A stretch of DNA of 64,000 nt. Origin: Gibbula magus (Eukaryota > Mollusca > Gastropoda > Trochida > Trochidae). Location: NCBI GenBank assembly GCA_936450465.1, contig OW388291.1, positions 75,787,936-75,851,935 of the forward strand. Direction: 5' to 3'. A model generated the notes under the pieces. It was not told where the DNA came from. It searched no databases and saw only the letters and a program-made list of their open reading frames with translations. Made by a program: the position numbers and the translations under genes. Each line of letters begins with the position of its first letter. Position 1 is the first letter of the stretch. Of this stretch, positions 1 through 12,605 are shown piece after piece.

Positions 1-302
1 CACCAATCTTCATGTATATCAGAAAAATTATTTATTGACTAATGATTATATACAGTTTAGTTATATAACAATGATTTAAAATGGCTTAGAATACTTTTCA
101 CTAATGAAATGTTTGTTTCTGGTTTACAAATTTGATAAAGTAAATTTGAGAAGCAAGAAAAATGAGATGAATGCAAAAGAATGACTCCAATATGGAGATG
201 AAAAAATATGATTTAAGTTACAATCATGGTTACAAAATGGTTTGCAACACATAATAGTAATAAATAATATAAATTTCAGGGGTCGAAAATAGTGAAAATC
301 TG

Positions 303-324
303 CACTTGCCCTACAGGGCAAGTG
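303..324. repeat. Left subterminal hairpin of the 0.3-1.65 kb element
   Basis: CACTTGCCCT and AGGGCAAGTG form a perfect 10-bp stem around a 2-nt loop. It lies about 26 bp inside the left end of the element. Confidence 0.7.
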
Positions 325-1554
325 ATAAATAAATTCTACTCGTCCTTCTGCAATTGTACTGGTCCTACAAAATCAAACAATTACGTACAATGAATGCAAA
401 TTGAACTTATATTTATTCTAAAATATGTGTTAGTCATAATCAAATTGAAATACTTTGAAACTTACTTTGTTCTCAATCTAAATCTTATATCTCTGCCATA
501 TCTAGCCCTTGACACAAGGTTTTGTGAAAATACAGTGTATACATACCAAAGGCAGTGGCACTGTTCACCAGTTTTTACAGTATACTATTGATAAGAATGA
601 TTCATTGCTGTATGATATCCGATCAATATGTCACATTAAACTAACTTAAACTCAGAAGTTCAACAGATAGTCCATAATCATCTTCGTAGGCCTATATTTT
701 GAAATAAATATTCTGTCACACGACAGTTTGTTGAATTATGCCTGAATTTTCACATTTTCTTGTTTTATTCCATGTGCAGATTTGGTGAATACCTTCTCCT
801 AATTGTATAAAACTGTAAATTGTAATAATACACGATAAAGGAAATGAGCAAAATTGACAAAAAATTACGATCATCTTCAAGTCACAGTGACTCAAATCAA
901 AACCAAGAGAAACTTGTCTATTGTTGTCAAAATGAATTTTGGATATTTTCTCCTGTCGTAATATTGAATAATATGATTTTTAGTGTTTCCAAAAATACAC
1001 AATTAAAACGCTATGAAGAGATCAAGGATTTAGATATCAAAATCATTGGAAGAGATGAAAGAAGATATCAAAATCATTGGAAGAGATGAAAGATCGTGTA
1101 TGAGTGACCTACATTCATGTTACGGCGATGGCTGAAAAGCAAGATATTCAAAACATAACACAATATAACAACTGTCATAATAACCAAAATTGATAATTTA
1201 GTTGAAATACCAAAACAAATCCTTGTCAAATATTTTGTATTTATGACAATCTTTATGAAAACTCAAACGTATTCTTCGGTAGTCAACTGTAAAGTAAACA
1301 GCTGAGCAGGGAATTCCCTGATGACCTGTCAATTGCTGATTGGTCAAGTTCTCGGGGTTGCCCGTTCTGATTGGCTGATGGATAAATAAGAGCGTCCGAT
1401 TATCAGATAAAAATAAACAGCCAACACTCGCAATATCTAGACATTTATAAAGACTTGTGAGGTTTCTAAAACAGTTTTCAGTGAATCTGAAAGAAGTAGT
1501 ATACTGTATACATATGACCATTGATAATCTCAAACATTCATGTCAGAAAAAGCA

Positions 1555-1572
1555 CTCGTCCTACAGGACGAG
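1555..1572. repeat. Right subterminal hairpin of the 0.3-1.65 kb element
   Basis: CTCGTCCT and AGGACGAG form a perfect 8-bp stem with the same AC loop as the left hairpin. The stem sequence differs from the left one at paired positions, so the fold is kept while the sequence is not. Confidence 0.65.
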
Positions 1573-1925
1573 CAATATTACATTTTCCACTTGCCCGAGT
1601 CAAATGTCACTCGTCAATACGAGCGGACGAGTGTTATTTTCGACCCCTGAATTTCTTATGATGACAATTGCTAATATTCATATGGTTTCTATAGATAAAA
1701 TCTATTAAATTAAAATGATGAACATGCTTTTTTAGATGTATGGCATGTCCTATGTATGCACATCGAGAAATGTTAATACACGTCCTGGCAAATGTTCTAT
1801 ACAGGTCTTGCCAAATGTTTCACAAATTTTGGCATAATGATCTATCCACCAAGTTTTGCTATAAACTTCCAGGTGAATTGTTTTCTAAACTTATAATGAA
1901 CTTCTGGTCAAATGTATCATGAAGC

Positions 1926-2144
1926 CAGGTTTCAAAATTAGCATCAGTCCAGTAGCCCATGGCTAGTGAAAAATCTGCCAGACTTGTAAAATTTTTTGAT
2001 TGGTAGTCCAGAAGACAAGTTTTAATTTAAAGTAGATTTGATCTTGTACATGCATTTGGCTAGCTGAAATGGCTTTGGACTAGTTATTTAGAAAATTAAT
2101 TAGTCCGAATGGTAAGTGCTTTGATACGCTTAGTTTTGACCCTG
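1926..2144. mobile_element. Short hAT-like MITE, copy 1
   Basis: It starts CAGGTTTCAAAATTAGCA and ends TTTTGACCCTG, an imperfect inverted repeat. The interior (TCCAGTAGCCCATGGCTAGTG) matches the complement of the interiors of the copies at 11439-11657 and 18130-18312. It is about 220 bp long and non-coding. Target duplications are degraded. Confidence 0.5.
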
Positions 2145-2654
2145 ACAAAGCGGATCATATTTTTAAAAAAATAAACAATGACAAAAATAAACTCAAGAAA
2201 CATAATAGGCTGTTGGTTTGTAAGAAATTTTAATCTTACAAAGATAGCCATAAAAGAATCTTCCTGATACTGGTGTAATACCTTGCCTGGGGACAAAGAT
2301 AGATGAACCAAAATAGATCTGACAACAAAGACTACAAATATAGCACCAGCACTCATACTGAAGCACAAATATAGATGGTAAATAAAACTGTCTCTTACGG
2401 ACAGATCAATGTACTTCAGGCAGTGTAGAACTGAATATTCTCATGATGATATCACTATTGTGCAATGTCCTCTGTGGGAATGGATGTACAATATCTGACT
2501 TCGTGGGTGTAGAGAGTAAATTACCTCATGTATATTCTCTTCCTTGCTTCTCTTCTCCATATTAACATGTATATTGCCAGATATTACACTTTAGCTGCTG
2601 ATATTAATATATGTCAAACTGGCCAGCAAAAAATGCTATTAAATATAACTTTGG

Positions 2655-3062
2655 ATATTCTGGTACCTGCAGGCAAAGGGGGATAAGATATCTTTGGATG
2701 TACTTGAACCTGCAAGCAAATGATCATAATATCCTGGAACAGTCGGGTACCTGCAGGCAATTGATCATAAGATATCCTGGAACAGTCGGGTACCTGCAGG
2801 CAAATGATCATAAGATATTCTGGAACAGTCGGGTACCTGCAGGCAAATGATCATAAGATATCCTGAACAGTCGGGTACCTGCAGACAATTGATCATAAGA
2901 TATTCTGGAACAGTCGGGTACCTGCAGGCAAATGATAATAAGATATCCTGGAACAGTTGGGTACCTGCAGACAAATGATCATAAGATATCCTGGAACAGT
3001 CGGGTACCTGCAGGGAAATGTTGATATGATATCCTGGAATATTCTGGTACCTAAAGGCAAAT
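2655..3062. repeat. 43-bp minisatellite, about 10 copies
   Basis: Tandem copies of a 43-bp unit containing GGTACCTGCAGGCAAATGAT and AAGATATCCTGGAACAG. The inner copies are nearly identical and the outer ones diverged, as expected for unequal exchange or slippage. ORFs across it on both strands are by-products of the repeat. Confidence 0.9.
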
Positions 3063-3100
3063 AAAACTACTGTACTGTGATGTAAAACCTAGAGTAATAT

Positions 3101-4125
3101 AGGGCAGACTGACCGAGGTTCGGACACCACCCGAAGTCACCCGAACTTCGGACACTTTTCACGCAACGGACGCAATAATAACTGCAATAACTGTAATATG
3201 TTTATTTCAGGTTTTTCCTTTTCAATATGTTCTATTCTTTTCTTTTGATAAATACTTGATAGTTGGATTTTTAAAAAAACTAACTTCTGCGTGAGTTCAA
3301 TTAAAAATTTTATGAAAGAAATTTTAAAAATATTTGTTTTGTGAATGTTTGTGCACAGAACATATAGGAGGCTTCAGAATATATCAAATTGTATGAATAT
3401 AGAAAAAGAAACAATAATTTATTACAATGACTTTGACTATTGGTAGTTTAATTGCGATTCTGGGGTTTAGTATTGAGATTTTGATAAAATGTCAAAATGA
3501 CCTTGGTTCGGACAGTTTTGACCATGGTTTTGACACTTTAAAATTTTCTTTGTAAACACTTGCATTGTTTAAAATGACAGGGTGAAAAACTAGAAAATAT
3601 GCAGAAGCATTACAGTTTCACATATGACAACAACATTAAGTTAGAAAATGAGAAGTTTTGCGCTCAAAAACCCTCTTTGTGTCAATGCCTGTGAATTTGA
3701 TTGTGACGTCATATATTCTAACAACGCGTGCGACAGTTGCTAAGAATTTATCATCGAAAAGCATGCTCTGTATTAGTGACATATTTCTTCCAGTAGTTTA
3801 AATAAGGATATATTCTTGTTTAAGGACTATTCATCATGTGATTTTGGACATTAAGAATCATTTTGATAAATAGTGTAACCATTTACGCATGCTTGAACAT
3901 TAAGTGGTACTGTCCGAACCTTGGGTGAATTGGTATATGCAAGTGAAACCGTTATTTTTCGGTTATTCAAAAGCAATTCAGCATATTTTTGTCAAAATCG
4001 AGTAAAATACTTTATATGAATTATTTTGATTTGCTGAAATTGACATTCTACAGATAAGCATTTATTAGACAGTCTTTCATAATATTTGAATCGGATCACT
4101 GTCCGAACCTCAATCAGTTTGCCCT
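3101..4125. mobile_element. Inverted-repeat element with GGTTCGGACA motifs, about 1.0 kb
   Basis: The left end AGGGCAGACTGACCGAGG followed by TTCGGACA (3101-3126) is matched in reverse complement by the right end (4100-4125), with 3 mismatches in 26. The GGTTCGGACA core recurs inside in both orientations, near 3505 (plus) and 3911 (minus), with a variant near 3151. A 3-bp TAA duplication is possible if the ends are taken as TATAGGG/CCCTACA. It is non-coding. The superfamily is not recognised. Confidence 0.6.
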
Positions 4126-4138
4126 ACATAAAAACACA

Positions 4139-4752
4139 AGGCAAAAGTGAGCGCAGCTCACAAACCCCGCCTGTAGTTTGATCGCCTTCATACAGTATAC
4201 ATAAATTGGAAAATACAATCTAGTCAATCATGTCAATGAATAACAATAATTGTTTTTAATGAAAACATTTTAAAACATTATTGGAACCGTGAATTTTAAA
4301 CCAATGAAAGGCACAACAATATCATATAGGTAGGCAATATCCATATTTAAGTTTTCAAGTTATATAGTTTGTGATGCTCCAGAAATGACACAAATGACTA
4401 TTTCAAAAATTATTTGAACCTTGGGACCCCTAAAGGACACAATAGTGCCATAAAGGTTATTTCCATACCAAATTTGAAGTTTCAAAGTCAAATAGTTTTT
4501 GAGATATGCTCCGGGAACGAGACAAAGTCCAAAAATCCGACCGTTTTTGGTCAAAATTTCAAAAATGATTTGGACCTTGGAGTTGAGAGCACAACAAAAG
4601 GCACAATAGCATCATATGGGTTACTTCCATACCAAATTTGAAGTTTCCAAGTCAAATAGTTTTTGAGATATGCTCCGGAAACGATTTCAGACGGACGGTC
4701 GGACACGCAGAGCGCTATATACCCCTGACTACGTTGTAGCGGGATATAACAA
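4139..4752. mobile_element. Pearl-like element A
   Basis: It begins with the hairpin GTGAGCGCAGCTCAC and contains about three decayed tandem modules (for example CATACCAAATTTGAAGTTTC). Modules end in TTTTTGAGATATGCTCCGG. An ACGGACGGTCGGACAC tract follows, then a terminal ATATACCCCTGACTACGTTG. This is the bivalve pearl architecture. It is non-coding, and the ORFs across it are incidental. Confidence 0.55.
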
Positions 4753-7049
4753 CTTGTAACAAGTACACATTCTCTTACTTGGGGACAGTTTAGTCAAATG
4801 AATCTAGCTGGCAGGAACTATGACAGCTATGGGACGGACTCTTAGCATAGGTGATGAAAACCTCCAACTACATCATTCTCCACTTAAAATATACATATTC
4901 ATTGTTCATGCTTGTTGTTAGACTTAGTTTCTGACATTGACACTTGTTTCAGTGTATGTTTTCTGGATTTGTTTAATACTTTGTATAATATACATTTTGT
5001 TTTAATTCCATAACTTCTTCACCCAGGGGGTCCATCAATGTGGAATGTTACAATAACTCAGAATATATCCAATGAAACAATATGCAATTAGTATTCATAA
5101 AGAGATACCAACAAAGACCTCTGACTATTCCAGGGAGACAACTCACTTAGCCTGTGTTTGCTGGTCATCCAGTTTAACTGTGCTATCCACTATGAGAGCT
5201 TGAAGCACTTAGACATACAACCAATACATCATGTGAAGCTTTTACTGTGTGCTTCACATCACTATACATCACTATACAGATTAGGTGCAAGAGTGCAACT
5301 AACCAAAGGATTATCACACAGGATACGTCTTTATTGTCTGAAATACATGTCCATTATATATTGACAACAGCCATCTTCTTGTGTGTAGTCAGTCCTCTTT
5401 AGGTGTCTTTATCAACAAACAATTATCTAGATTTATACACAAGAAAAAACAATGAAATTGTTGTGAATAAACAGAGGTTATCATGTTAGTATGTTTTAGC
5501 ATGCTCAATATCCTGCATAATGGTTAAACATACTTAGAGCCTTGGCAAGCTTATACATACTGTTTATTACTAACGCAAGATATTAACCATCATAAAACAT
5601 AAAAACATAATAATCTTTATATCATGCCCTGTCATTCTGCATTCCTTTTGCGAAAAAATCCTCGACAACATCCAATCTTGTCATTTTTTAATTTGTGTCA
5701 AAATACCACTATTTTTTAACCAAAATTATGTTCATCATTCGATGATGAATTCAAATTGCATTCTTTCACTTTCATGTAATCAGGTGGACAACCACGCCTC
5801 TTAACACTTAGGAATGAGAGTTGCTTCCCTTCTGCTGGAATGCAGGGGCTACACCTTAACCTTTAGCCTGCTGGATTGTTTTCAAAATATAACAACAAGT
5901 GTTTGCCACTAAAATTTCCACCATCTTAAGTAAGACACATTTGTTAGTCTTTTATCATTTGGCCAAAAGGTGGTTCTTCGTGTATTGCATTACTGGCAAA
6001 AAGTGTCATGATGATCACCAAATTTGAAGGATTGTCAGTGCCTGGTTCATGAGATACAGTATTAACAAGAGATTGTAAAGTGGTCAGTGTTGTTGTGGCA
6101 TTGAGAACAAAGTCAAGGAAAGTTCCTGACTATGTCTGCATATTTCCCCAATAAAGTACAAACTAAAATAAAAAGTGCTTGCATTTTCTACATCTCTCCT
6201 AGTAGTGTAAAAGATTTGTGCAAAGAATGAGATGAATAGTTTTTCTGCAATAGATTAGAAGAAAACAATTCTTCAGACACAAGTATGAAAGCTAAATAAT
6301 TTATTCACCCTATTCCATTAGGTCCCATTTTCTATCATAAAATACTGTATATTCTCTTTGACCCCCTTCTCCAAGTAAGGACCATATGCCGGTCTCCTGA
6401 CCAATATATCACACCATATATCATATGACACCACATATACATCAAGACTGAACTTCTCTTGTGCTAGAAGGAGGTCCACCAGCAAGTGTGAGTCCGACAG
6501 CTGTGACTATATAATGAGATAACTAATCTATCTGTACAGTATAACTATCATCCATTAAAACGGCAAAGCCATGCAGTCTTTATTTTTTGCATGTCTACTA
6601 AGACTTAACCACAGTTCACTCTCCTATCCAATCATTACCTGTTTGCATTCCTGAAGACCTTCCCTTTCGATTCTGAAGAACATCAGTGTATCAAATAAGC
6701 CTGAAATGTTACCAGCCCAAAACAATGATTTTATTCAATTTTCATGGTAAATTTAAGTAAAAACCTCAAAGGTTAACATCAAGGACAAATATAAGCAGGT
6801 TACAGGCTGTTGGATGGACCTAAATATTTCATACAATGAGAACACCCAAGTTTATATCTCTGGTATATTTCAACAACCTTTGCCATATGTTCTCAGAGAA
6901 CAGAAGTTCATATAGACATTCCTCTGAAATAAATCTTCAGTATTTTCCCAGTTTGATTTTACTGATTCCTAATTAAAAAGCTAAACCTTCTAATTTTCTA
7001 ATACCTTTCACTCAATTGATCTTTATTCTATCCTGTCTCTAAGAATTTG
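4753..7049. other. No recognisable feature
   Basis: AT-rich sequence with many stops in all frames. A diffuse module near 5990-6290 (GTGCAAAGAATGAGATGAAT) resembles sequence at 63600-63660 and 61400-61440, so it is probably an eroded repeat. No supportable coding exon, RNA gene or intact transposon was found. Confidence 0.4.
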
Positions 7050-7700
7050 TAGAATACAGTTTTAGAAATCTCTATCTCTAGCTTTATATAATAGCTTTCA
7101 TGGATTCTATCATATAGTCTCAGTCTTCATCACAGAATGCATTTTTCTAATGAATATCTTTCCTCTGAGAAGTTGTCTGTTTGTTTGGAACCAAGTTTGT
7201 ATGGTAATGAAGATTTAGAGAACATCTAAGAAAATTGCTATTTTGTATATTCTTTCTGTTGAGTCCTCTAAGAACTGTATCATATATGTCAGGAACCAAG
7301 TGTGTACGGTCATGAAGGTTTAGAGAACATCCATTAAATTTATTCTCTCTTGTCAATTATGTTTTCTTTGAAACTGTATTGTGATACTTAGGAACCAAGT
7401 TTGTACGTCTAAAAGTTAAAACAATAGCTATTGTGTATATTCTCTCTGTCAGATATCTTGCCTTCGATAACTGTACTGTAAATATTAGTAACCAGGGTCC
7501 ACATTTTCGAAGCTTTTCTAGTGCTAAGATAGACGTAAGTCAATGTTATGCATGGCACTTGCGACAATCTTAGCGCTTAGAGAGCTTCGAATATATGGGT
7601 CCAAGTTTGTACAGTTCTGAAAGTCACCACAAAAGCTTTGATGAATATTCTCTGTGAAATGCTTCCTCTAAGAGCTGCATTGTAAATGTAAAGAATGGAG
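7050..7700. repeat. Decayed tandem repeat, units of about 100-120 bp
   Basis: About five diverged copies share GGAACCAAGTTTGTACGG, a GAACATCCATTAAA-like stretch, TATATTCTCTCTGT and an AACTGTA segment. Copies lie near 7183, 7291, 7390 and 7604, and one is split by the fold-back element at 7496-7602. Confidence 0.5.
7496..7602. mobile_element. Fold-back MITE, about 107 bp
   Basis: The two halves are reverse complements along most of their length. GGGTCCACATTTTCGAAGCT on the left pairs with GCTTCGAATATATGGGTCC on the right, and GTGCTAAGATAGACGTAAGT pairs with ACTTGCGACAATCTTAGCGC. The whole could fold into one long hairpin. It interrupts a copy of the surrounding tandem repeat. Confidence 0.65.
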
Positions 7701-7771
7701 TTAGTAAGGTAGAGGGAAGGCTACTGTGTATTTCTCTCAATGTATAATCTGTCTCTCCCTCTCCTACAGGA

Positions 7772-7845
7772 TCAATCAATACTAGACTCTGAGTCTACAT
7801 CTACACTTTCTTCTCCAAAACTCTCCACCAAGTCCATGTGCAAGA
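7772..7845 (-). CDS. Candidate C-terminal coding exon (minus strand)
   Basis: On the minus strand a T-rich tract ending in TTTTTGTTGTAG is followed by an open segment. After two leading bases it encodes LHMDLVESFGEESVDVDSES and then SID and a stop (7772-7774). Entry phase is 1, which fits the exit phase of the candidate exon at 11195-11130, giving ...VVGNDP-V-LHMDLVESF. The acidic Ser/Asp tail looks protein-like, but no family is recognised. The plus strand also has a good acceptor at 7769 and an open frame to 7892, so orientation is not certain. Only transcript data would settle it. Confidence 0.35.
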
Positions 7846-8101
7846 CTACAACAAAAAGATACATTTATGATGAGGTTGTGTTGACCTTATAACTCTGAGG
7901 GATGGTGGGCAGGGAAACAATTGGAATAATCAGTTTGAAGGCACCAGGAGCCATTACAGAAACGTTTCCTTTTAATAATGTACTCTAGTGCATAACAATG
8001 AATGATGGAAATGTCTACACTGGATGCTGCATCGATTTATTTTCTATTAATTTTCTCACTACATAAAGATTCAGACTGTGAGACCATGGTATTGTGAAAA
8101 A

Positions 8102-9074
<973 letters not shown>

Positions 9075-10365
9075 AAAAGTCTTTAAATGAATTGTTTTAA
9101 ATAAGCAGCAACCTGATGGAATTAAACTATCTAACCTTTTAAAAAAACTTTTCTCAACCAAATGTTGACGAAAGGAGTTAAGACAGACAGATTTCTTTTG
9201 AAGAAGGTCATGATGTCAACCATTAACAAATTCTTCAGAGCGCTGGCATGCAAAAAACATCAGTATAAAAGAAAGTACAAAATAAGTTAACATTGGAAAA
9301 TTGTTGTGAATTCTGACATATCAACTTCAATTCAACAAAGGTTAATGTAATGTTTTTTTTAACAGTGTGAATACATTTATTACTAAAACACTTGATGCTA
9401 CACCTGCAAGGAAAGCTAAGGAACTGAGTTTGTCACCACGAGTGACTATGTTTCCACATAGGAAAGGTTACCATTAAACTGATCAATACAAAATTCATTC
9501 ACAACTGATGAATAAATCCCAGACCATTTTTCACTTAGAGCTGACTCCCTCATCAGAATCTGTGCTAGAGTCAACCAAACATGCTTTCATGGTGATTCTG
9601 TGGTAACAATAGCTGTGTGTCACTGACTCACTGACTACACACAGTAGTTATTACACTGAACACACAGTGGCGACTATGTCCTGCAGCCAGATGTGTGGAA
9701 CCAGCACTTCATCAGTACAAACATCATATCTGAGCTTGACACTACTTTATGTAAGGGTAAAGTACTTTCATATATAGACTTTATAATTTTTGAAAGCCTT
9801 GATGACAAAAGGGTGCTTTTTTATGAGGAAATTCCACCTGATGAAGGAGTAAGCATATACTCGGAACGTTGTGTATTTTCGCATTAAAGAATTTGTTTTC
9901 TTCTATTAATGAATGGTAATTCCTATCATCCAAATAACAAAGATTAAACAAACCATATTTTAACATGGGTTTCATATCCTAAGTAGGATAAGTTCTCTGG
10001 TAGAGTAAATATTTGATCAAATATGGAGGGCCCCGTCAGTTCAGGCAGTCCATGCTATTCTAGTTTTGCTATTGACTGTACCTCATTCATTCATTCATTC
10101 ATTCATTCTATCGTCCTGCTGGTTCTTCAAACTCATGATGCATGGTCAAGTTCTGTGGGAGCCCGACCGGAGTCAATGGACTATATTTAAGCATGATAGA
10201 TCAATAATTACCAAATCAATCACAGCTAACAGAGAGGAGAATCTGGATCCAATTCTTCATAACATTGCTTCCACTGACTGGGAGGGCAGTCTCTCCTTGA
10301 CTTGTGGGTTCACACATTCTTCATAGTGTACTTTCTACTGACTCTCACTCTCATGAAATCTATGT
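9075..10365. other. Mostly featureless; short (CATT)n at 10082-10110
   Basis: No gene is supportable. A plus-strand reading from 9693 to 9887 and a minus-strand reading 9597-9531 (acceptor TTACCACAG, then ITMKACLVDSSTDSDEGVSS and a stop) look mildly protein-like but have no second supporting feature. A CATT tetranucleotide repeat of about seven units lies at 10082-10110. Confidence 0.4.
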
Positions 10366-10369
10366 AAAT

Positions 10370-10770
10370 TTAGAATTTCACTACATTCTTTAAAAATACA
10401 ACGTTTTGGAAAGGATAATAATAAATGGATGATCTATCATGTTCTTATTGTTCTTCTGGTCAAATAGAAGACGAATTTCACATATTGTTAGTTTGTGATG
10501 CTTTTTCTGTCTGTCGAAAGAAGTATTTAAATTGTATTTATGTCAATCCACAAACCATGTATAATCTCCTTAATTCTAATAATATTGATGTCATACATTC
10601 CGTTGCCATTTTTATAAAACATGTGATGTCCATTTTAAATCCCGAGCAAAACCAATAATTATCTATGTCACGTGATCTCAAGCTGTCATGACGAAACATC
10701 AACTGTACTTTGGGCCACTGTGCCTTAAATACTGAATAAACCTGTCTGTCTACTGACTGACAAAGCAGTG
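10370..10770 (+). pseudogene. 3' fragment of a non-LTR retrotransposon (LINE)
   Basis: The reading from 10425 ends with C-x2-C, EDEFH, a hydrophobic run and a further Cys (CSYCSSGQIEDEFHILLVCD). This is the terminal cysteine/histidine motif found after the reverse transcriptase domain in many animal LINE ORF2 proteins. Just upstream, in another frame, SLKIQRFGKDNNKW resembles the segment that normally precedes it, so a frameshift separates the two. After the stop at 10656-10658 comes a short 3' UTR with AATAAACCTGTCTGTCTAC. The 5' part is missing. The clade cannot be named from this piece. Confidence 0.55.
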
Positions 10771-11129
10771 TATTGGGAATATAAACAGATAAATAAAGAC
10801 ATAGAAATCTAATATTTCAAATGTGCGATCACCCTCTAAATAGTTTATAGATTAGTCTAGACTATTGAAACAAGAACAAGATGATACTCAACTTGTGGCA
10901 TAAACCGTTAGAACACAGTGCAATTCAATGCCTCCACTAATATACACACATTTTGCAGATTTATTTTCTAATGGTTTCTGTCATAATCTACTCAAGAGTC
11001 ATTAACAAAGTTCAATAAGTGATTAGCCTTGTTCACTCAATAATTCAGGAAAATGTGAGAAAATGGAGCTCATAGAGCAATGTTAATTGTGATATTGATG
11101 AACATGATAACGTATGAATATGAGCTTAC

Positions 11130-11195
11130 CTGGATCATTTCCGACGACGATGTCATCAGATTTTATTGATATGGGACATGAATGAACAAGTGTTT
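11130..11195 (-). CDS. Candidate internal coding exon (minus strand)
   Basis: On the minus strand this 66-bp segment lies between TTGTTCTGAG and a strong donor, CCAG|GTAAGC. Entered in phase 1 it is open and reads TLVHSCPISIKSDDIVVGND followed by P. It leaves in phase 1, as the candidate terminal exon at 7845 needs. The CpG-bearing run ATCGTCGTCGGAAATGATCC stands out from the AT-rich surroundings, which supports coding. No domain is recognised. An alternative is a first coding exon starting at ATG 11156 in another frame (MTSSSEMIQ). Confidence 0.35.
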
Positions 11196-11438
11196 CTCAG
11201 AACAACTATGGGCCAATATAAAGAGTTAGAGACTAAATCAACATGTTCCTCGTCTTTTTGAAATCATGAAAAGTAGAGTCAGAGAGGACCAAACAATAAG
11301 AAATAACAAACATCAAGCAACTGGTTGGTTTACTGGTAGCAATCCTGATACCAGACGATCGATCATCCATGCTTAACCATTGTCAAGCATTAACTCTTTC
11401 TGGTATCCTCCTGGAATCTTGGAACATTCTTGTTTATA

Positions 11439-11657
11439 CAGGGATCGAAATTAACCTTTTCAATGTAGTAGCAATTCGGACTAGTGCATTTCTAAAAGTA
11501 CTAGTCCAAACTTTTTCCAGCTAGCCAAATACATCTCCTTGATCAGTTCACCTCAAATTTTAACTAGCCTATCGGACTACCAGTTTTTCCACTCCACTTG
11601 CCCAGCTTCGTTTTCACTAGCCATGGGCTACCAGACTAGTGCTAATTTCGAACCCTG
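11439..11657. mobile_element. Short hAT-like MITE, copy 2
   Basis: The ends CAGGGATCGAAATTA and TAATTTCGAACCCTG are inverted. The internal CACTAGCCATGGGCTACCAG is shared, in opposite orientation, with copy 1. About 219 bp, non-coding. Confidence 0.6.
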
Positions 11658-12039
11658 TTATATAGGCTTTGTACATATGATATTCTATATCAAGTGTCAG
11701 AAATTAGGTTTATATTTTTTTAACATGGGTAGCTAGTTTGCGTTTTTGCTTAATCCTGTCATTTTATTGAAAATCTCAAATAATATTAGTTCAATATTTC
11801 CAAAAGAAATATAGTCTTAGCTGCCAAAGAAATAAGAAATTCAAATTCTAATTGTTAAGCAACAGTAGATCAGTATCGTTATACAGACTTGTCAGAACAC
11901 ACTTCAAGGACAACTTTCAGTAAAGATCTTTCTCCCAATACTACAAGAAGTGTTGGTTCCATCTAATATTGATAGCGGGGATTCAGGTCAGTGTAATGAG
12001 TATCAATAAATCATCTACAGGGAACTTGCCGACCGCATG

Positions 12040-12200
12040 CAATAGATTGTATCAAACTTATTGGCTCTAAGGTGTGTTCAATGAAAAAGTAGTTAGCAGT
12101 CCCAACTGTAGCAGACCCCTTTCAATATACTCTATCAAACTTATTGACATCAAGGTGTGTTCGATGATATAGTAGTTAGTAGTCGCAACTGTAGCCGATT
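12040..12200 (+). repeat. Two diverged direct repeats, spacing about 80 bp
   Basis: ATCAAACTTATTGGC, AAGGTGTGTTC and GTAGTTAGCAGTC are repeated as ATCAAACTTATTGAC, AAGGTGTGTTC and GTAGTTAGTAGTC. Non-coding. Confidence 0.5.
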
Positions 12201-12230
12201 GCATGTCATATACTGTATATAACATACATA

Positions 12231-12605
12231 GAGATTATTACCAGAGAAAGTGTGTCATATGAATTTTACGAAACGAGTGTGAAGTTTTGTATTGCCCGAG
12301 TGAGAGCTAGTGTTATACACAAATTTACACAAGTTTCTTAAAAGTCATATGGCACACTTTCGAGTGTAATAATTTCTTTATTACCCATTTTATTCCATTT
12401 GTTAAAAAAAAGTCAGGAAAACGGCCCACTTTTCTCACGACGGGAAGCTACACTACACTACACGTCATGAACAATTGTTTTATGACATCACAGACAACGA
12501 AACAAGGGACCTCGCGGTGAAACAATGGTTGCTAGGCAAATGTGCACTTGTGCTCATATCAATGATATTAACTCGGTTATTTTCAACCATATGGGTAATA
12601 ATGGT
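12231..12605. mobile_element. Inverted-repeat sequence, possibly a decayed DNA element
   Basis: Arms at 12234-12262 and 12345-12373 are imperfect reverse complements (AAAGTGTGTCATATGA against TCATATGGCACACTTT). TTATTACCCAT (12378-12388) has an exact inverted copy at 12591-12601. The block may be one element ending near 12605 or two nested inverted repeats. Confidence 0.4.

Larger units (their letters stand above)
272..1654. mobile_element. hAT-like non-autonomous DNA transposon, about 1.38 kb
   Basis: The ends form an inverted repeat with 19 of 20 bases matching: AATTTCAGGGGTCGAAAATA at 272-291 and its complement at 1635-1654. CAGGG-type ends suggest the hAT superfamily, but no clean 8-bp target duplication is visible. 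There is no transposase ORF. The interior has a local tandem duplication near 1036-1090 and a stretch at 1335-1400 with two ATTGG boxes and a TA-rich box. Both ends carry a perfect subterminal hairpin. Confidence 0.6.

Noticed and set aside
2611..3062. CRISPR-like regular repeats
   Set aside because: The 43-bp units are contiguous tandem copies without unique spacers, in a eukaryotic genome. The same holds for the arrays at 14.3 kb and 40 kb.
7770..7892. Plus-strand exon reading DQSILDSESTSTLSSPKL... after a strong acceptor
   Set aside because: The opposite-strand reading of the same segment has an equally good acceptor, a more protein-like sequence and a phase-matched partner exon. Plus-strand use is not excluded.
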